Program-made: the position numbers and the translations under genes | Part shown: in pieces, positions 7,922 through 16,717 of the stretch | How the letters are laid out: every line of letters starts with the position of its first letter | Position numbering within the stretch: the stretch's first letter is position 1 | NCBI GenBank assembly: GCA_003647065.1 | Contig: QMMC01000011.1 | Location: 1-36,002, forward strand | Origin: Deltaproteobacteria bacterium | GTDB taxonomy: Bacteria; Myxococcota_A; Polyangia; Polyangiales; B10-G4 | Length of the DNA stretch: 36,002 nucleotides | Reading direction: 5' to 3' | The notes under the pieces: generated by a model | Database searches by the model: none | What the model saw: the letters and a program-made list of their open reading frames with translations, nothing else | Told to the model about the DNA's origin: nothing

Positions 7922-9943
7922 TCAACTGGCCTCGGGGCTGGAGGCGCCATCGTCGGGCCAGACGTTCTCCAGGTAGCGTTCCACGGTAGCGAGGGGCTCT
8001 CGAAGGGCGTGGGCCTGGTCCTCGAGGCCGCCGATGCGGTGGTCCAACTCCTGGACGGTGGACGCAGCGCCGCGCTCGACCCCGGCGCTGCGGCCCTCGA
8101 GCTCGGTGCGCAGCTCCCCGAGGCGGGCCTCGAGGTCGTCACAGCGGGCGGCCTCGGCGACGACCTTTTCCTCGATGGCGGCGAGCTCCCAAAGCACGGC
8201 GTCCGCCGGGCCTTCTTTGCCTTCGCCGCGCCGGACCTTCTGGCGCATACCCTCCCGGAGGCTGCGCAGCTGATTCCGGCGGACGACCAGCTCTTCGAAC
8301 CCACCGCGGCACGAAGAAAGCCGGGCAGCGAGGCTGTCGATGGCCCGGCCCAGGGTGCTGCGGAAATCCCGGGCCTGACCATCGAGTTCCTCGAGGCGGC
8401 CCTGCATCACCTCGACCTCGTCGAGTTCGGGCTCGAGACTGTCGAGGCCCCGGACGACGACGGCCATCGCCTGCATCACCCGCGGGGGCGAGGGGATCTC
8501 CGTTTCGACCTCGTCGAGGCAGGCGCGGATCGCCGAATAGCGCTCGCGCCAGCGACGAACGCCGAGGAGCCCATCCCGGGAGGAGTCGCGAACGGTGGGC
8601 ACACCCTCGGCGGGGGTCGGCCCCCGGAGCTCCTCGGGGATGGTGGCGTCGACGACGGCCGGGGACGCAGGGATCGGAGGCCGGGTATAGGCGATGGTCA
8701 CCCGTGGTCCGCGGCGCGGGGACTCGGGAGGAGCGAGATTGAGGCCCGGGCCGTCGCCAGGAGCAGTGGCGCCGAGGGAGGCGGCTCCCGCGGCGGGCAA
8801 CGGGTCAGGTACATCGAGGACGGCGGCGCGTTCGCCAGCGAGTTGGGGGGTCAGGTCCGGGTCGGGCGCCGAATCGGCGGGGGATGCGGGAACCGGGGGG
8901 ACGGCCTCCATGTCCAAGAGCGTCTGCCGAGCGACGGATCCATCCTGCTCGAACTGCGGACCCCAGCCGTCTCCCCCGTCGCTCTTTTCGTCGAGACCGC
9001 CCCAACTCGCAGGCGTGCCGACGAGCTCCCAGACCCGGTCGAGCTCCTCTAGGAAGTGGAAGGCGTCTCGAAAGCGATCGTTCGGGTCCTTTTCGAGGCA
9101 TCGGAGTAGCAACTCTTCGACGACCGGGGCGACGTCGGGGTTGCGCTCCCGTGGCGGGATGGGTGGGTCGGTGACGTGCTTGACGAGGAGGTCCCCGGGG
9201 TACTCGTAGTCGAAGGGCAATGCCCCGGTGATGAGCTCGTAGAGGATGATGCCCAGCGAGTAGAGGTCGGCACGCCCGTCGATGTTCGTCGACTGGATGT
9301 ACTCCGGGGCGATGTAGCCCGGGGTGCCGAATATCTGCTGACTCCCGGTGAGGGAGGGGGCATCGAGGATCTTCGCGATTCCGAAGTCGAGGACCTTCAC
9401 GAAGTCCGGATGCTCGCGCCTCGGCACGAGGAGGATGTTCTCCGGCTTGAGGTCGCGATGGACGACGCCCATCTCATGGGCCCGGGCGAGGGCCGTGGCG
9501 CACTGCCGGGCGATGTTGAAAGCGCGCTCCACGTCCATCGGACCGTCGGCCAGGGCCGCGAGGAGCAGGTCACCGGGCACGTACTCCATCACCAGATAGA
9601 CGAGGCCATCGTCGGTTTCGCCGAAGTCCGTGATCTCGACGATGTTGGGGTGGTTGATGCGATTGACCGCCCGGGCCTCGCGGATGAAGCGGTCGCGCTG
9701 GACCGGGTCCCGGGCCAGGTCACGGCGTAGAATCTTGATCGCCATGAGGCGGTCGATCATGACGTGACGCGAAAGATAGACGCTGCTCATGCCGCCGGAG
9801 CCGAGGCGCGAGATGAGCCGGTAGCGGCCGCCGATGGTCCGTCCCAGGAGCGGATCGTGAACACGGCGCAATTCTTCGGCGTCCCGAGGACATCGAACGA
9901 TGTGGTCGGGATAGAGCTCCTGGCAGCGCGAACAGATCTTCAT
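7922..9943 (-). CDS. Ser/Thr protein kinase with N-terminal zinc-ribbon-like motif and C-terminal coiled coil
   Basis: MKICSRCQELYPDHIVRCPRDAEEL; GRYRLISRLGSGGMSSVYLSRH; HRDLKPENILL; DFGIAK; GTPGYIAPEY. ATG at 9943 preferred because the ORF extension overlaps the upstream gene. Confidence 0.93.
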   Translation of the reverse strand: MKICSRCQELYPDHIVRCPRDAEELRRVHDPLLGRTIGGRYRLISRLGSGGMSSVYLSRHVMIDRLMAIKILRRDLARDPVQRDRFIREARAVNRINHPNIVEITDFGETDDGLVYLVMEYVPGDLLLAALADGPMDVERAFNIARQCATALARAHEMGVVHRDLKPENILLVPRREHPDFVKVLDFGIAKILDAPSLTGSQQIFGTPGYIAPEYIQSTNIDGRADLYSLGIILYELITGALPFDYEYPGDLLVKHVTDPPIPPRERNPDVAPVVEELLLRCLEKDPNDRFRDAFHFLEELDRVWELVGTPASWGGLDEKSDGGDGWGPQFEQDGSVARQTLLDMEAVPPVPASPADSAPDPDLTPQLAGERAAVLDVPDPLPAAGAASLGATAPGDGPGLNLAPPESPRRGPRVTIAYTRPPIPASPAVVDATIPEELRGPTPAEGVPTVRDSSRDGLLGVRRWRERYSAIRACLDEVETEIPSPPRVMQAMAVVVRGLDSLEPELDEVEVMQGRLEELDGQARDFRSTLGRAIDSLAARLSSCRGGFEELVVRRNQLRSLREGMRQKVRRGEGKEGPADAVLWELAAIEEKVVAEAARCDDLEARLGELRTELEGRSAGVERGAASTVQELDHRIGGLEDQAHALREPLATVERYLENVWPDDGASSPEAS

Positions 9944-10016
9944 GCCGGGCGATCCAGAGTAGACCGACCGAGCAAGATCGGGAACCGGCCAGTTCGCCGG
10001 CCAGTTCGGTGGGCGC

Positions 10017-10610
10017 TCAGGCGGCGTCGCCGGCGTCGGCGGACGCATCAGAGCCAGCGTCCGCAGCGGCGTCACCGCCCGCATCGGCGGCGGCATCGGA
10101 GCCGGCATCGACGGGAACACCGCTGTCGACGCACATTCCCGAGTGATCCACGCTCATCCCGGACCGGGCGGCCTCGCAGGAGCTCGTATAGGTCTGGCGG
10201 TCACATCCACAGACAGGGGCAAGGACGCCATCGCACCGGATGGGACGCTCGACGCACGCGCCGGCGGCCGCGCCGCACGCCGTCACCATGCAGTAGCCCA
10301 TGCCGCAGTCGTCGCCCGCGGGATCGCAGGACATCGTGCCGTCCATGGCGGCGTCAGTGCCGCCGTCGGTGCTGGCATCGGTGCTGGCGTCGGTACTGGC
10401 GTCAGGCCGGTCCGCGACGCCGCAGCGCTCGTCCGGACCGAGGCATCGGCCCCGGGCCGTCGAAGACGCGGTGGTCTTGCAGCAGACGAGGCCCGACGAG
10501 CAGTCGCCGTCCGCAAAACAAACCTCTCCATGGCCCGCGGGGCAGCCCAGGAGAAAGAGGGCAGCGAGGGGCAAGAGGATCGCGAGGATCTTGGACGCGG
10601 GGCTCGTCAT
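10017..10610 (-). CDS. Lipoprotein with Kazal-like domain and Asp/Ala/Thr repeat linkers
   Basis: [23 protein letters not shown] lipobox; [35 protein letters not shown] matches Kazal-type pattern; [17 protein letters not shown] linker. Confidence 0.82.
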   Translation of the reverse strand: MTSPASKILAILLPLAALFLLGCPAGHGEVCFADGDCSSGLVCCKTTASSTARGRCLGPDERCGVADRPDASTDASTDASTDGGTDAAMDGTMSCDPAGDDCGMGYCMVTACGAAAGACVERPIRCDGVLAPVCGCDRQTYTSSCEAARSGMSVDHSGMCVDSGVPVDAGSDAAADAGGDAAADAGSDASADAGDAA

Positions 10611-10712
10611 GGCGCGCGGAGCATAATCCCCCCGCGCGAGGGAGTCGAGCGGGTAAAAAGGGGAGTTATTCTGCGGAAATCACGGGTCCCGGCGGAAGGT
10701 CGGGGGCAGAAA

Positions 10713-11600
10713 TCAGGGCGGATCGTAGGCGCAGCGGAAGCCCAGGTCCGGGGCGGTGCCCCCCTCCCCGACCCGAAAGCGATAGGCGCTGCGCATGGTG
10801 AAGGCCGGGGAGCGCCAGGATCCCCCGCGGACGACCCGGTCCCCGCCGGTCATCGCGCCGGTGGGATGGACGACCGTGCCCGCGGCGTAGGCGTCGTGGG
10901 CGTAGAGGTCGGCGGTCCACTCCCAGACGTTGCCCGCGAGGTCGTGGACGCCGTAGGGGCTCACGGCGCTCGGGTGAGACCCTACCCGGGCCGCGTAGCG
11001 CGCGCCGTCGATGTCGTCCGGCCGATTGAAGCCGATCCCGTGGTTGGCGAGGCGGTCGTTGTAGACGTTCCCCCAGGGGAAGGTCCGGCCGTCGTCGCCC
11101 CGGGCGGCGTGCTCCCACTCGGCCTCGGTCGGCAGGCGCCCGCCGACGAAGCGACAATAGCGGAGCGCCTGGCGATGGGTCACGCCGGTTACGGGATGGG
11201 CCTCTTGGGAGAGGCGCTCGTCGTCGGCGGAGACCCGCGACGGCGTGCACGCCCCGGCCGCGACGCAGCGCCGATGGGCGGCGACGGTCACCTCGAAGCG
11301 GTCGATGCCGTAGGCCGCGAGGTGGACCCGCTGCTCGGGTCGTTCGGCGGCGAAGAACTCGGGGTGGCAGAGTTCGCGCACCTCGGGGAGCGGTGAAGTG
11401 CGCTCGCAGAGCGCGACCGCCTCGACGATCTCGTCGTCGGAGCTGCCGCGGACGAAGCTCGCGGCCTCGATCCACGCGATCGCCGGGGCCGCGACGCGCA
11501 GCGTATGGGGCCCAGAGGCCGGGGGCACCGCCGGGGGGCTGACGGCCGTCGTGCCCAAGAACTCGAAGAAGAGCAGGGCGATGGCGTGGACGAAGAGCAC
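10713..11600 (-). CDS. SUMF1/formylglycine-generating-enzyme-like domain protein
   Basis: GGRLPTEAEWEHAARGDDGRTFPWGN, DLAGNVWEWTADLY, RVVRGGSWRSPAFTMRSAYRF...DLGFRCAYDP are SUMF1-family motifs; GTG start. Confidence 0.9.
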   Translation of the reverse strand: MLFVHAIALLFFEFLGTTAVSPPAVPPASGPHTLRVAAPAIAWIEAASFVRGSSDDEIVEAVALCERTSPLPEVRELCHPEFFAAERPEQRVHLAAYGIDRFEVTVAAHRRCVAAGACTPSRVSADDERLSQEAHPVTGVTHRQALRYCRFVGGRLPTEAEWEHAARGDDGRTFPWGNVYNDRLANHGIGFNRPDDIDGARYAARVGSHPSAVSPYGVHDLAGNVWEWTADLYAHDAYAAGTVVHPTGAMTGGDRVVRGGSWRSPAFTMRSAYRFRVGEGGTAPDLGFRCAYDPP

Positions 11601-11609
11601 GGGAGTGTT

Positions 11610-12392
11610 CTACGCGACGGGGGGCCGCGGGGGTAGAGGGCGCAGGAGTAGCGCGGCGACGGAGCCTGCGATGAGCACGAGGGCGACGAGCTGACTCGTC
11701 GATACCGCGCCGCCAAAATAGACCCCGCGGGCCGCGTCTCCGCGGAAGAGCTCGATGACGAAGCGTAAAACCCCGTAGGCGGCGCCGTAGGCCAGGAGCC
11801 GACGACCGGCCCCGACAGAACCGAGGGGCACGAGGGCAAAGACCAGGGCCAGCACCAGGAGCCCGGCGCCTTCGTAGAGCGGGGTCGGGTGGCGCAAGAT
11901 CGAGGGGTGGGCGCCGGGGGCGAGGGGATGCGTATACAGGACCGCGAGGGGCCCCTCCGACGGCGCGCCGTAGCAGCAGCCCCCGAGGAAGCAGCCGAGG
12001 CGGCCGACCGCATGGGAGGCGGCTAGGCCTGGAGGGCTGAGGTCTGCGAGCAGGCCGAAGGGGAGGCCGAAGGCCCGGCAGCTGAGATAGAGCGCGACGG
12101 CCGCTCCGGCGGGGGCCCCGAAGAAGACGTCGCCGGGCTGGGTGATGGCGCCCATGGGCGTGCCCGTGCGCACCCACTCGACGAGCACGAAGAGTAAGAA
12201 CGCGCCGGTCCCGGCGCCGGCGCAGACGAAGCCCAGGGTGGCGATGGTCGCGCCGACGTCGAGGCGCGCCCGGGCCGCGGCCCGGACCACGAGGCCGGTC
12301 ATGACCAGGATGGCCACGGTGAGCATCACGCCGTAGTTGCCGATGGGGCGGGCGACGTCGCCGAGCTCCACGACCGTCAGGATCGGGTCCAC
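11610..12392 (-). CDS. lgt: Prolipoprotein diacylglyceryl transferase family protein
   Basis: Multi-TM; GRLGCFLGGCCYGAPSEGPLAV, HPTPLYEGAGLLVL, RFVIELFRGDAARG are Lgt signatures; GTG start. Confidence 0.88.
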   Translation of the reverse strand: MDPILTVVELGDVARPIGNYGVMLTVAILVMTGLVVRAAARARLDVGATIATLGFVCAGAGTGAFLLFVLVEWVRTGTPMGAITQPGDVFFGAPAGAAVALYLSCRAFGLPFGLLADLSPPGLAASHAVGRLGCFLGGCCYGAPSEGPLAVLYTHPLAPGAHPSILRHPTPLYEGAGLLVLALVFALVPLGSVGAGRRLLAYGAAYGVLRFVIELFRGDAARGVYFGGAVSTSQLVALVLIAGSVAALLLRPLPPRPPVA

Positions 12393-12393
12393 G

Positions 12394-13086
12394 CTACTCC
12401 GCGGGGTCGGAGGGCGGATCTCCGAGGAGCGTCGGGATCTTCAGCGCGTTGTGACGTCCGTTTTCTGGCGTGTCTGCGCCCTCGGATGGCTGTTCGGCTT
12501 GAGGAGCATCGCGGTCACTGCCGAAGATTTGCGGGGTCTTCAGCGCGTTGTGACGTCCGTTTTCTGGCGTGTCTGCGCCCTCGGCGGTCGGATCCATCGG
12601 CGGCGGCGGGAAGACCGGGGGCGGCGCGTTCGGATCGACGGGGTCCGCGTTCACGTCCGGGTCGACCGCGTCCGGATCCACCGCGTCCGGATCGACCAGC
12701 GTGTCGTCCCGAAGATCATCGGGCCCGGAGTTGGGGTCGTGGCGCATGAAGACCCCACCATCCCGATAGACCTGGAAGTTGTTGTTGTTCGGGTCGGCGA
12801 CGTTGGCGGACATGCACGCGTTGCAGAGGCCGCAGGTGAGGGCCACGAGGACCGAGGGGATGAGGGCGACGACGCTCACGATGATCCCGCCCGTAGCGGC
12901 CCCAGCGGGTTGCCCTTCGGCCTTGGCCCGGCTGAGGGCGATGCCCCCGGTGATCACCCCCGCGAGGCCGAGGAGCGGCGCGGCGAAGGAGAGCACGGTG
13001 CCCAGGAAGGGAACGAACGAGAGGAAGAAGCCCCCGAACATGAAGAGCAGGCAGAGGACGCCGAGGATGATCGAAGCTATGCCCAT
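12394..13086 (-). CDS. DUF4190-like membrane protein with low-complexity and repeated C-terminal tail
   Basis: MGIASIILGVLCLLFMFGGFFLSFVPFLGTVLSFAAPLLGLAGVITGGIALSRAKAEG resembles DUF4190; tail VDPDAVDPDAVDPDV and twice EGADTPENGRHNALK. Confidence 0.78.
   Translation of the reverse strand: MGIASIILGVLCLLFMFGGFFLSFVPFLGTVLSFAAPLLGLAGVITGGIALSRAKAEGQPAGAATGGIIVSVVALIPSVLVALTCGLCNACMSANVADPNNNNFQVYRDGGVFMRHDPNSGPDDLRDDTLVDPDAVDPDAVDPDVNADPVDPNAPPPVFPPPPMDPTAEGADTPENGRHNALKTPQIFGSDRDAPQAEQPSEGADTPENGRHNALKIPTLLGDPPSDPAE
12438..12584. repeat. Perfect 48-bp direct repeat (12438..12485 and 12537..12584), 99-bp period, in frame
   Basis: Both copies read tcttcagcgcgttgtgacgtccgttttctggcgtgtctgcgccctcgg. 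Confidence 0.95.
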
Positions 13087-13119
13087 GGCACCGGGAGGGT
13101 AGCACCTCCCGTCAGGAGA

Positions 13120-14232
13120 TCATTCGCTGGGCAACACGCCGAGATGAGTGAGCAGGGTGCACGTCGCAGCGCGCTTCTCCGGCGCCCGAGTCAGGAGACC
13201 AAATCCGTGACCGGCGCCCTCGAGCTCGATGTAGGTAACAGGTGATGCAACAGCGCGCAGCGCGCTGACCATGGCCCGGGCCTGGCCCGCCTGGAGGACG
13301 ATGTCGTCCGTGCCGTGCACGACCAGCCCCGGCGGGTCGGCGGCGTCGACGTGGGTGATCGGCGAGGCGAGGGCCGCATCGCCTCCGCCGAGGAAGGCGT
13401 CGACGACCCGGCGCGTGGGCACCGAGTAAGGGGCCTCGGGGCGCATGTCGAAGGCGCCGAAGTACGCGACCCAGGAGTCGACCCGGGGCGAGGCGTCGAT
13501 GGTGCACGAGCCGTCGTCGAGGGCGTCAGCGTCGGCGGCGGTGCCGAGGAGCGCCGCGAGGTGGCCGCCGGCGGAGGCTCCGACGGCGACGACGCGTTCG
13601 AGGTCGAGGTGGTGTTCTTCGCCGTGGGCGCGCAGCCAGCGCACGGCGCAGCGCACATCGGAGACCGCTGCCGGGAAGGGGTGGCGGGGGGCGAGGCGGT
13701 AGTCGAGGCTGGCGGCGGCGACCCCGTGGCTCGCGAAGAGGCGCCGGACCCGGGCGAAGTCGTCTTTGTCCCCGCCGCGCCAGCCGCCTCCGTGGATCAG
13801 GACGGCGACCGGGTGGGGCCCCGGTCCGTCGGGTACGGAGAGGTCGAGCTCGAGGGTGCGGCCCGGGGCCCGGACGTAAGGCTGGTCCAGGAGCTCGTGG
13901 GTTGGGCGGCTCCGGTCGATGCCCCGGGGCAAGGCGCACTCTTCGACTCGGCGGGGCGGGGCCCGAGGGGGGGCCTCCGGGGGCGTCGGTCCCAAGAAGG
14001 CGAACGGGCGACGTGAGTCGACGGGAGCCGGGATTGGGACCGGAGGCTCACCGGGGACGACGGGGACGACGGGAGCATCGGGGCCCGGCGGGGCCGGAAC
14101 CACAGGCTCGGCGGCGGCTGGTGCTTCCGGGGGCGCCGGGGCCGGGGCCTCGGCCTGGGGGACCGAGCCGGCGTCACAAGCGCCTATGAAAAGTGGGGCG
14201 AAGAGGACTACCCGGAGAACTACCGAAGGCAC
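13120..14232 (-). CDS. Alpha/beta hydrolase (esterase/lipase, HGGG type) lipoprotein
   Basis: VPSVVLRVVLFAPLFIGACDAG lipobox (GTG at 14232); VAVLIHGGGWRGGDKDDF, SLDYRLAPRHPFPAAVSDVRCAVRWL, VAVGASAGGHLAALL. Confidence 0.88.
   Translation of the reverse strand: MPSVVLRVVLFAPLFIGACDAGSVPQAEAPAPAPPEAPAAAEPVVPAPPGPDAPVVPVVPGEPPVPIPAPVDSRRPFAFLGPTPPEAPPRAPPRRVEECALPRGIDRSRPTHELLDQPYVRAPGRTLELDLSVPDGPGPHPVAVLIHGGGWRGGDKDDFARVRRLFASHGVAAASLDYRLAPRHPFPAAVSDVRCAVRWLRAHGEEHHLDLERVVAVGASAGGHLAALLGTAADADALDDGSCTIDASPRVDSWVAYFGAFDMRPEAPYSVPTRRVVDAFLGGGDAALASPITHVDAADPPGLVVHGTDDIVLQAGQARAMVSALRAVASPVTYIELEGAGHGFGLLTRAPEKRAATCTLLTHLGVLPSE
13987..14047 (-). repeat. Copy 1 of a dispersed 61-nt repeat with 9-bp terminal inverted repeats around a 56-bp core
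   Basis: Reverse complement matches 35793..35853 at 57/61 positions; core 13987..14042 begins cggtcccaa and ends ttgggaccg. Confidence 0.9.
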
Positions 14233-14326
14233 CGAAACACGGTAGCAGCGCTCGGCCCCGGAGCCCCACAAATGGCCCCAACTTCGCCTCGACCGCCTCC
14301 GGGTCAGGCGCCATAGTCCCGCCGCT

Positions 14327-15262
14327 GTGAGCAAGGAAGAACAGAGTGAAGCGGGCCCCCGGGGCGGGCGCTGCGCCATCGTCGGGCGCCCCAACGTGGG
14401 CAAGTCCACCCTGCTCAACGCAATCCTCGGGCAAAAGCTCGCCATCGCGACGGCGAAGCCCGGCACGACCCGGAGCAACGTCCTCGGCGTCGCCCACCGG
14501 GACGACCCGCCGACCCAGGTGGCCTTCGTCGATACGCCCGGCATGGGCAAGGCCAAGACGGCGCTCCACCGGGTCCTCGGCGATACGGCCCGGGCGGGCC
14601 TCCTCGACGCCGACGTCATCTTGATGATGACCGACAAGGTCGAAGACTGGAACGCCAAGCGCCACCCGGGGGACCAGACGGTCCTCGAGGCGTGCCGGAT
14701 GATCGGCGTCCCGATCATCGTGGTCATCAACAAGGTCGACCAGGTCACCCCCCGGGAGCGGCTGCTTCCCATCCTCGAGAAATGGCTCGGTGAAGAGGGC
14801 GTCGTGGCCGTCGTGCCGACCTCGGCGACCCGGGGCACCAACCTCGCCGAGCTCTTCACCGAGATCCGCGAGCACCTCCCCGAGGGCCTGCTCTACGAGG
14901 ACGGCGAGACCCTCACCGACCGGCCGATGCGCTTCTTCGCCGCCGAGCTCATCCGCGAAGCCGTGATGAACCACACCCGGGCCGAGGTGCCCTACGGCGC
15001 CGCGGTGCAGCTCGACGAATACTCCGACGAGCCGAAGATCACCCGTATCAGGGCCACGGTGATCGTCGAGAAGGACTCCCACAAGGGAATCGTCATCGGC
15101 AAGAAGGGCGCGCTGCTCAAGACCATCGCCACCGAAGCCCGGGAACAGATCGAGAGCTTCATCCAGCGGAAGGTCTTCCTCGAAGTGTGGGTGAAGGTCG
15201 TCCCGGGGTGGACCAACGATCCCCGCCGGGTCCGGGAGCTGGTGAGCGAGGACGACACGTGA
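14327..15262 (+). CDS. era: GTPase Era
   Basis: CAIVGRPNVGKSTLLNAILGQKLAIATAKPGTTRSNVLG, DTPGMGKAK, NKVD, KH-type IVEKDSHKGIVIGKKGALLKTIATEAREQIE; GTG start. Confidence 0.95.
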   Translation: MSKEEQSEAGPRGGRCAIVGRPNVGKSTLLNAILGQKLAIATAKPGTTRSNVLGVAHRDDPPTQVAFVDTPGMGKAKTALHRVLGDTARAGLLDADVILMMTDKVEDWNAKRHPGDQTVLEACRMIGVPIIVVINKVDQVTPRERLLPILEKWLGEEGVVAVVPTSATRGTNLAELFTEIREHLPEGLLYEDGETLTDRPMRFFAAELIREAVMNHTRAEVPYGAAVQLDEYSDEPKITRIRATVIVEKDSHKGIVIGKKGALLKTIATEAREQIESFIQRKVFLEVWVKVVPGWTNDPRRVRELVSEDDT

Positions 15263-16677
15263 GCGAGTCACGGTCCAGACGTGGGGCGTCGCGCCAGCGG
15301 CCCCGCGATGCCATGCCCAGCGGCGCCGGCGGCAACCGGCCGGTGGTGGCGATCGTCGGCCGACCCAACGTCGGCAAGAGCACCCTCTTCAACCGCCTCG
15401 CCGGCGGGCAGATCGCCATCGTCGAAGACGTCGCCGGGGTGACCCGAGACCGCCACTACGCCGACGCCGTCGCCCGCGGTCGGGAGTACGTGCTCATCGA
15501 CACCGGGGGCTTCGACCCCGAATCCGAAGACCCGATGGCCGAGTCGATCGCGTCCCAGGTGCGCCTGGCGATCGACGAATGCGACCTCATCGTGAGTGTC
15601 CTCGACGCCACGGTAGACCCGACGCCCGCAGACCGCGAGGCCGTGAAGCTCCTGCGCCACGCGCAGAAGCCGGTCATCTGGGTGGCCAACAAGGCCGACT
15701 CGCGCAAACACGAGCACGAGGCCATGAGCCTCTACGAGCTCGGCTTGGATTTGATCCTCCCGGTCTCGGCCCTCCACGGCAACGGCACCGGCGACCTCGA
15801 AGACGCCATCGCCGCGGCCTTCCCGGAGGTCGATGAAGAGCACGAGCCCATCGGCGGCCGGGACTGCTCCCGGGTCGCCATCGTCGGCCGCCCCAACGCG
15901 GGCAAGTCGTCCCTCGTGAACCGCCTCGTCGGCGAAGACCGGCACCTGGTGGACGCGCGGCCCGGCACCACCGTCGACCCCATCGACACCCTCATCGTGC
16001 GCAACGACAAGCCCCTGGTGCTCATCGACACGGCGGGCATCCGCCGGCGCCGGTCGGTCAAGGGCGGCATCGAGGGCCTCGCGGTGATCCACGCCATCCG
16101 GGCGATGGAGCGGGCCCACTGCGTGGTGCTGATGATCGACGCCGCCGGCGGCACCGCCGAGCAAGACGCGCGCATCGCCGGCCTCGCCGAAGAGCGAGGC
16201 CGGGCGCTCGTGATCGCGGTCAACAAGACCGACCTGATGAGCGCCGATGACCGCAAGCAGGTCGTGACCCGGACCAAAGAGATCTTGGCCTTCGTGCCCT
16301 GGGCGCCGGTCATCCCGGTGAGCGTCAAGAACGGCCGCGGCGTGCAGAAGCTCATGAACGCCGTCGACTCGGCGCTCAAGGAGCACGACAAGCGCATCGG
16401 CACGGGGCAGCTCAACCGCTTCTTCGCCGAGGTGATCGAGACCCACCCACCGCCCACGTCGAGCAAGCGCGACGTGCGCCTCTACTTCATCACCCAGGCC
16501 GAGGTGCGCCCCCCGACCTTCATCGTCGTGGCAAACCGCCCCGACGACGTGCACTTCAGCTACCAACGCTACGTCGTGAACCAGCTGCGCAAGCGCTGGG
16601 GCTTCGAGGGCACGACGATGCGGGTCCGCTACCGCAAAAAGCGCCGGACCGAAAACCCCGACGCCGCCCCGCGCTGA
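15259..16677 (+). CDS. der: Ribosome biogenesis GTPase Der (EngA)
   Basis: Two G domains (GRPNVGKSTLFNRL and GRPNAGKSSLVNRL), DTAGIRRRRSV, C-terminal KH-like domain; GTG at 15259 overlaps era stop (GTGA); ATG at 15313 is an alternative start. Confidence 0.95.
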   Translation: MSESRSRRGASRQRPRDAMPSGAGGNRPVVAIVGRPNVGKSTLFNRLAGGQIAIVEDVAGVTRDRHYADAVARGREYVLIDTGGFDPESEDPMAESIASQVRLAIDECDLIVSVLDATVDPTPADREAVKLLRHAQKPVIWVANKADSRKHEHEAMSLYELGLDLILPVSALHGNGTGDLEDAIAAAFPEVDEEHEPIGGRDCSRVAIVGRPNAGKSSLVNRLVGEDRHLVDARPGTTVDPIDTLIVRNDKPLVLIDTAGIRRRRSVKGGIEGLAVIHAIRAMERAHCVVLMIDAAGGTAEQDARIAGLAEERGRALVIAVNKTDLMSADDRKQVVTRTKEILAFVPWAPVIPVSVKNGRGVQKLMNAVDSALKEHDKRIGTGQLNRFFAEVIETHPPPTSSKRDVRLYFITQAEVRPPTFIVVANRPDDVHFSYQRYVVNQLRKRWGFEGTTMRVRYRKKRRTENPDAAPR

Positions 16678-16704
16678 GCCAAAAGCCCCGCGCTGAGCCA
16701 AAAG
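16667..16704. repeat. Perfect 19-bp tandem duplication spanning the der stop codon
   Basis: ccccgcgctgagccaaaag twice in direct succession. Confidence 0.92.
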
Positions 16705-16717
16705 CCGCGCGCCCCGC

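Noticed and set aside
5528-9052. 1174-aa plus-strand ORF
   Set aside because: Runs antisense through three well supported minus-strand genes; low-complexity composition typical of GC-rich shadow ORFs.
10713-11600. True formylglycine-generating enzyme
   Set aside because: General SUMF1 motifs present, but catalytic Cys pair not recognised and no sulfatase gene in the window.
12438-12584. CRISPR-like pair of repeats
   Set aside because: Only two copies, coding and in frame; no array or cas genes.
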